From NCBI RefSeq assembly GCF_000003815.2, contig NC_049993.1:18470978-18534753 (forward strand): a stretch of 63,776 bases of DNA, in the 5' to 3' direction. Source of the stretch: Branchiostoma floridae. Taxonomy: Eukaryota > Chordata > Leptocardii > Amphioxiformes > Branchiostomatidae. Within the stretch, counting starts at the first letter, position 1. Every line of letters starts with the position of its first letter. The notes under the pieces were generated by a model. That model was not told where the DNA came from. It did not search any database and was given only the letters and a program-made list of their open reading frames with translations. Of this stretch, positions 60,001-63,776 are shown piece by piece. Made by a program: the position numbers and the translations under genes.

Positions 60001-63000
60001 CATTTAACGTCCTATCCGAGGGACGAATGCTATTCTAATTTAGATATGCTTGACAATATGTGGTTGAAACTCAAATGTACATGTATGGGAAAATTGCCAA
60101 GGTCTACGGACTAGTGCCCCGGTTGCCTTACAAGCTGGCGACGAAGCTATCCGTCTCCCCAGTTTCTGTTTAACATTTGCCCATACGCTAGTTCACCTTT
60201 ACACTTTGCGTTGTCGTGAAAACATTGCAAGACTGTTGAAACCACCGTCCATCCACTTGATATCCATAAATATCCTGTGCTTTTAAACATGGGAAATAGG
60301 TCACCCCGCAAATAAAGATGAACTAGCGTTTTCCATTGAGTTGATAAGAGTTAATCGATGCCTGAGTTATTGTTCTGTCTTCTCCATGTAGGTCCCAAAG
60401 CGGCGGTCACCTGATGGATTCTTTTTTTGACGGAAATTTACACGACGATTCTGAGCAGGCTGTACTTCTTTGGGTTACTGGAGGTTTCAGAGGCAAAGGA
60501 GAGCTTTCAGAACGATGGACTTGGACGTGCCGGCTTCCTAATGGTAAAGTTTTGTATGCTGGAAAATATCATGACATATTCCGTTGATAGTTTCATTAGG
60601 TTTGTAAATTATTCATAAAATAAGGTTCTTCTAAACACAATCAGAATCGTGCTCGATTCTAACCCTGATGATGGTGTCTGACAGACATCGAAACGTTGGA
60701 AGTGAGTACAATTCTGGTTGTGCTTAGAAGAACCTTTCTATATGGATCATGACATATTATTGTATGCTTAAGTAATATTAAGGCCACACTGATTTTCCTG
60801 TATGGGTTATACATAGCTGATGCGATCGTGTAAAAAAAAGTGCCTAAAATTGATTTTGATGATTAACAATGATTATTTATTTACTAATCATACGGCATGG
60901 CGGAAGCTGCTGACGTCATAATCACGTGGGTGCAAACATCCGGTTTCATCACGGATTGAGCACAACGGTCATAAAAATAAATTCTTTGGAATCCAAATTG
61001 TCTTCAGTCTGAATTTTCTTAAGCTTACAACGTTTCCTATTGGGCTACTGAATTTGTCTTCATTCATAGACAGAGTATAAAAGACCTGTTTCTTCCAGAT
61101 CACTTCCGAATCAGTGTCACTGACGAAGACTGGTGGATTCCATTTGAAACATCTGACCGTTTCCAAAACTATATCCAGTTGCTTGAGTAACTGCTTTTTG
61201 GCGTATCTTATTACCTGGATGTCTAACCTACATCGACGTAACGATCATAAAACATGTTTTTCAGGAAGCGTCTGTGTCCAGAGTTTCGAGGTGGAAGATG
61301 CATACATAGGTTGGGGTATATATTTGTATTATGGTCACATTCTCCACAACACTTCGCCTCAAAATGCCACATCTGGAACATTCATCATGCGAGTTGAGTA
61401 TACTGCTTCCACTTCTGATGGAGTTGTTGAATACATCCCTTATGAACAAGAGGTGACCCTCATTCCTAGAGGACTCCCCACCTGCAAGATCAGGTAAGAA
61501 TTCGTCGCTCACCCTCATTTATTTGGAATCTGACAAAATACGGAGTAATTGTAGCCAGTAGCCGGTGTTTGCAATAGCATTGCAATTGACTATTACTTTC
61601 TTACAACTCAGTGGTTTTCAGTTGCCAGGGCATATTGAGTTTGCAGCCTATTCGTCTCCGTTCATTAGAGGCGATACCTATCTCTTACGCAGAGGCAAAT
61701 CCACGTCCTCGGATAGTCTGTCAAAAGTGTACTGATAAGATGGCACATTTTGTACGCCATGCGCCATCATGATTTGCCACTAAGAACCGTACTTCTTTTT
61801 CTCTAAATCAGTAAATGAAGGTTTCCACTAGGACGGCGCTCTTGTCGCGCTCTCTCTGCGACCTAAAATTTTACATATTGCTCAACGAATTCTATGGAAA
61901 AAAAAACGAATCTTTTAAAAACGTGTGAGTGAGTTTTGTTGTCTTCTCAGTCACACATTTACGTTTTGTATGATATATCCAGTGTGAAATCAAAGGCTGC
62001 ACACACCACATTTAGGTCGCAGTGAAAGCGCAGCGCGATCGCGGTCAAGTGGAAAGGGGGCCCAAACCACCAGCACGAATCCCTATGGACCGGTCCCGAA
62101 GCCCCGCCCCCTGTTCGATCATGTTCTATTTCGAACACCTCCGTCAAAGGAGGTGTTCGAAATAGAATAGGGGGTTCCACCTTGTTCTATTTGTTCGATA
62201 TGACGTTCGATCGGGATCGGTCCATTCTTACCACAGGTGCTGCGGACACGCTGGTGACGTGAGTTGTACCAAATCTGACAACTGTAACCACCGAGCTACC
62301 AAGTTTGATCAGAGGCTCAGGCTGTGGACAGAGTGCCAGATAAACGGGCCTAACCTGACCTGGCATGACCTGCATGAACTTGGACCGGACCATTCCTACT
62401 ACTGGAGCCTGAAACAGTCCCCGGATGGGTTCAGCGGCGGTGGTCTGGAGAACAACGTTCTGACGGGCGTGGAGCAGTCAGAACTCATCGTCAAAAGCAA
62501 TGTGTTCACTGTAAGAGCTGTTTATTTTCATATCATAGCAATGTCATGTTCGCTGGTTTACATTACAGTGGTCCCAAGGGTCAAACTATACCCTATCAAA
62601 GTTGGAAGGAGAGACGCGGTCGCTCAATAAACCCCCCACCCAAGTTTACGCCCCAAGCACAGAGGCTAGTGTCCACAATAAACATACAGTTACAGAATAT
62701 AGGTCGTCCGTTTATTCATCGAGGTAGTTGTCATAAGTTAAAAGTTGATCTGAGTTGGTAGATGTTATTCTGGATCAAAGTTGAAATGTAACTTACAGAA
62801 AAATTGGACGTACCCTCGTTTTGACGTCACAGAAGCAGCGAAATGATCCTTCTTTAATAGACTCGACTTAGACAGTTGATGGGTACTGTTGGGTAAGTGC
62901 AATAGTTTGCAAGAAGATGAGTATCATGTCATGATCCCCACTCACTGCCACTCCTCCAGGTTCCAGGAGAGTACATCATACGGCTGGACATCCTGACAAA

Positions 63001-63122
63001 CGATACTCTCTGCACCTCCGGCAGCTGCAGCTATGCAGAGTGGAAGTTCATCATCCCGTTTCCGCCTGCCAACGCGCGTCAACCCGTCTGTACTGGAGAC
63101 ATACCGGTACCGCTGACATCGG
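50910..63122 (+). CDS. Polycystin-1-like receptor-channel, copy C (3' part outside window)
   Basis: Third paralog, reading open as far as the window goes. From the ATG at 52109 the visible coding length is 1729 nt (576 codons plus one base); from 50910 it is 9 nt longer. Both leaders end in the same phase with SVNL. Exons: 50910-51000 or 52109-52190 (signal peptide), 53418-53584, 54294-54391, 56473-56612 (CTLD), 57392-57509, 58285-58401, 59120-59308, 60392-60543, 61265-61493, 62237-62510, 62960-63122 (REJ region). The next exon, homologous to 6057-6203 in copy A, is not reached. Two 100-N gaps sit in the intron between 54391 and 56473, so missing sequence there cannot be excluded. No stop or frameshift is seen. 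Confidence 0.83.
51418..51469. mobile_element. Half of a GC-rich MITE
   Basis: Ends taggtcgcagagagagcg, then gccgtcctagtggaaaggggg, matching the right end of the elements at 22021 and 61821. A clear left end was not found. Confidence 0.65.
51940..52108 (+). promoter_or_regulatory. Putative promoter / leader of copy C version 2
   Basis: Shares gtgaaatcg, ggatgatatgt, atgacgtt, atggcaactca and gcccaaat with 22330-22475, in the same order and at similar distances from the ATG. Confidence 0.5.
52109..52190 (+). other. Copy C first exon, version 2: signal peptide
   Basis: Begins MAGTSQILMIPLAAC and ends GGSVNL plus one base, donor GTGAGT. The length equals copy B exon 1 (82 nt). Its upstream region shares the promoter patches of copy B. 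It is nearer to the lectin exons than version 1. Confidence 0.7.
52205..52610. mobile_element. Two adjacent gcctctaccaggctccac-type MITEs
   Basis: The units 52205-52386 and 52415-52610 each hold gctccacagg or gttccacagg, agtagaat or agtacaaat, atgtcagag, a taaactrtactccct run, then cagctaactcctct or cagttaactcctct, and an inverted end near a gcctgttagaggc. They lie between the second first exon and the lectin exons of copy C. Confidence 0.65.
53616..53815. mobile_element. MITE-like element (tactgtaaatgca family), second copy
   Basis: Left end taccgtaaatgcaagttcgc, right end tgcatttacagta, inner ttcgcggtagc blocks. It starts 32 nt after a lectin exon of copy C. Confidence 0.85.
54455..54620. 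mobile_element. Inverted-repeat element in copy C lectin intron
   Basis: The arms gtatatggtgtcatagcgcc plus tggtcctttgct are mirrored by agcgaaggaccaggcg and ttatgacaccatatatac. Part of it recurs at 55296-55370 after the first gap. Confidence 0.75.
55055..55133. repeat. Two adjacent hairpins with palindromic core
   Basis: The core tgcagttattctaataactgca occurs twice, about 40 nt apart, each flanked by gtaagtg/tacttac-type mirror bases, so each can fold with a 2-nt loop. Confidence 0.85.
55196..55295. other. Assembly gap (100 N)
   Basis: Exactly 100 N, a conventional gap of unknown length. Confidence 1.
55451..55550. other. Assembly gap (100 N)
   Basis: Exactly 100 N, a conventional gap of unknown length. 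Confidence 1.
56877..57262 (+). mobile_element. LINE reverse-transcriptase C-terminal fragment and tail
   Basis: The frame reads ESRTCPTCKDDIEDEYHF then LMTCLYYNEEWKRL, the Cys/His tail typical of LINE polymerases, then further in frame a segment ending in ATEKRNRAIAM and a stop. The 3' tail (aatcgttgtgcaatta) matches the relic at 48343-48720. 5'-truncated, in a copy C intron. Confidence 0.75.
59330..59510 (+). repeat. Dispersed repeat with GT-rich start
   Basis: A ctccatgaaaaatggagat palindrome, then gtgtgtctgtgtg runs, then tccggatatttgtggtcagc and cctctggatgg. It has the look of a common invertebrate dispersed repeat. No partner is seen in the window. Confidence 0.45.
59764..59880 (+). 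repeat. 58-bp tandem duplication in a copy C intron
   Basis: Two units carry gtctggag, then gagttgccattcggcgcc or gagctgccattcggcgcc, then actcaggtga and ctcaatacgac. Confidence 0.85.
60895..60960 (+). promoter_or_regulatory. Copy C intronic CRE/E-box block
   Basis: TGACGTCA at 60911-60918 and CACGTG at 60923-60928, with flanks ggcggaagctgc and gtgcaaacatccgg, matching copy A at 3927-3994. It lies about 300 bp before the exon at 61265. Function unknown. Confidence 0.4.
61100..61240 (+). repeat. Dispersed retroelement-tail-like repeat
   Basis: gacgaagactggtggattcc, tctgaccgtttccaaaac, atccagttgcttgagtaac and ggatgtctaacct. The second half recurs at 21556-21650. It abuts the acceptor of the exon at 61265. 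Confidence 0.65.
61821..62062. mobile_element. MITE-like element with GC-rich terminal inverted repeats
   Basis: Left tttccactaggacggcgctc and gctctctctgcgacc; right ggtcgcagtgaaagcgc and tcaagtggaaaggggg. Same size and centre (acgttttgtatgatatatcc) as the element at 22021-22259. Confidence 0.82.
62124..62167. repeat. Perfect hairpin (19-bp arms, 6-nt loop)
   Basis: ttctatttcgaacacctcc, spacer gtcaaa, then its exact inverse complement. Further ttctattt and gttcgat words lie on both sides. It is in a copy C intron, 70 nt before the exon at 62237. Confidence 0.9.
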
Positions 63123-63776
63123 GTAAGGAATTTCCTGGACTGTTTTCAAAAACTGTCATGGAGAAGATGTACATTTTTGGCGATTTGAGGCGATATGACA
63201 GGAGTGAGGATATTCATTATTGATTTTTCGTATTTTTTGCTTTAAAAAGGATTTTATGTTATATGTTGCAGATATTGTAATCATGTAATTTCTTGACAGC
63301 TAATTTGTGTTTACTTTAAAGACATAATAAGGGAATTTTTTTGGCAATCTATAATAGGAATTACAAAGTTTCATGTCAATTCTCATGTTTTTAACATACA
63401 AACCCACTTTAAACACGTAACCTTACAAGATAGACTAACTGCAATAGCGAGTCAAAAGTGCGAGGACGCCTATCCAGTCGCCTGTCTCTTTGCCCATTCC
63501 TTTGGGGTCGTGTGGCACAGAGGCCCTTGGTTCGAATCTTGTCATGTTACTGATCATGTTCCCCTGGAAAGGCAGGCACTTTACATGCCTTTCATTCACT
63601 CCACCCTGGTGCAAAATGGGTACCTGACTTCGGTTGGGAATGTATACGTAAAATGCGATGGAATGAGAGGTTTGGGCTCTGCCAGCCTCCCAATACTGTG
63701 CCATAATACCCCCCTCACATTAGGCGAAAATCGATCGGACGACGAGTCTGCGAGCTCTAAATTACAAGGAGGTATG
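63123..63776 (+). other. Copy C intron running to the window end
   Basis: Parts (gacataataaggg, actgcaatagcgagtcaaa, gtgcgagga) resemble the equivalent copy A intron at 5785-5920. The next exon is not reached. Confidence 0.6.
63484..63720 (+). mobile_element. tRNA-derived SINE
   Basis: A perfect pol III B box (ggttcgaatc, 63529-63538), a weak A-box-like ggcacagagg before it, then the body ctggaaaggcaggcacttta, cattcactccaccctggtg, caaaatgggtacctgacttc and ggaatgagaggtttgggctc. This body is what I remember of lancelet tRNA-SINEs. It lies in a copy C intron. Confidence 0.7.

Larger units (their letters stand above)
57392..63122 (+). other. Copy C: first part of REJ-type ectodomain (7 exons visible)
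   Basis: Exons: 57392-57509, 58285-58401, 59120-59308, 60392-60543, 61265-61493, 62237-62510, 62960-63122. Motifs match A and B (YLLVLSVSVTYGENND, WTWTCRLPN, YIPYEQEVTLIPRGLPTC, SPDGFSGGGLENN). The exons at 60392, 61265 and 62237 are longer than in either other copy, always by multiples of three. Confidence 0.85.

Noticed and set aside
1-63776. CRISPR arrays, prokaryotic operons, phage or integrated viral genes
   Set aside because: No spaced direct repeats or viral protein motifs; all real coding sequence is spliced animal exon or LINE remnant.

Overview
The window is intron-rich animal DNA, most likely from a lancelet (amphioxus, Branchiostoma). I infer this from the chordate-type polycystin genes cut into many short exons, the dense small inverted-repeat elements, LINE and SINE remnants, AT- and CA-rich microsatellites, and two draft-style gaps of exactly 100 N. 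I ran no search, so the species is an inference.

The content is one gene family in a head-to-tail tandem array, all on the + strand. Each gene encodes a large polycystin-1-like receptor-channel with, in order: signal peptide, C-type lectin domain (CTLD), a long REJ-type ectodomain, a GPS autoproteolysis motif with first membrane segment, a PLAT domain, further membrane segments, the polycystin (TOP) loop, and a terminal pore region. Copy A (699-19613) lacks its 5' end, which lies before the window, but reads open through 39 exons to its natural stop. Copy B (22476-44481) is complete: 43 exons, 6912 nt, 2304 codons if read through. It carries two lesions in neighbouring exons: a TG in place of the AG acceptor at 41774-41775 and an in-frame TAG at 42109-42111. 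Copy C (from 50910 or 52109 to past the window end) has two alternative signal-peptide first exons and ten more exons, up to the middle of the REJ region.

Exon boundaries were set by comparing the copies. Every boundary uses GT/AG except the one damaged acceptor in B, and phases add up across each gene. The membrane and channel halves of A and B are nearly identical, even in some introns. The lectin and REJ halves differ strongly, with in-frame length changes, and no two copies are consistently closest. This suggests a receptor family with a homogenised channel and a diversifying recognition surface.

The spaces between genes (19614-22475, 44482-50909, 51001-53417) hold 3' UTRs with poly(A) signals, promoter blocks shared between copies, and mobile-element debris: several inverted-repeat (MITE-like) families, a fold-back element, an element of about 2 kb with terminal inverted repeats, LINE tails and a tRNA-derived SINE. 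I see no other protein-coding gene.
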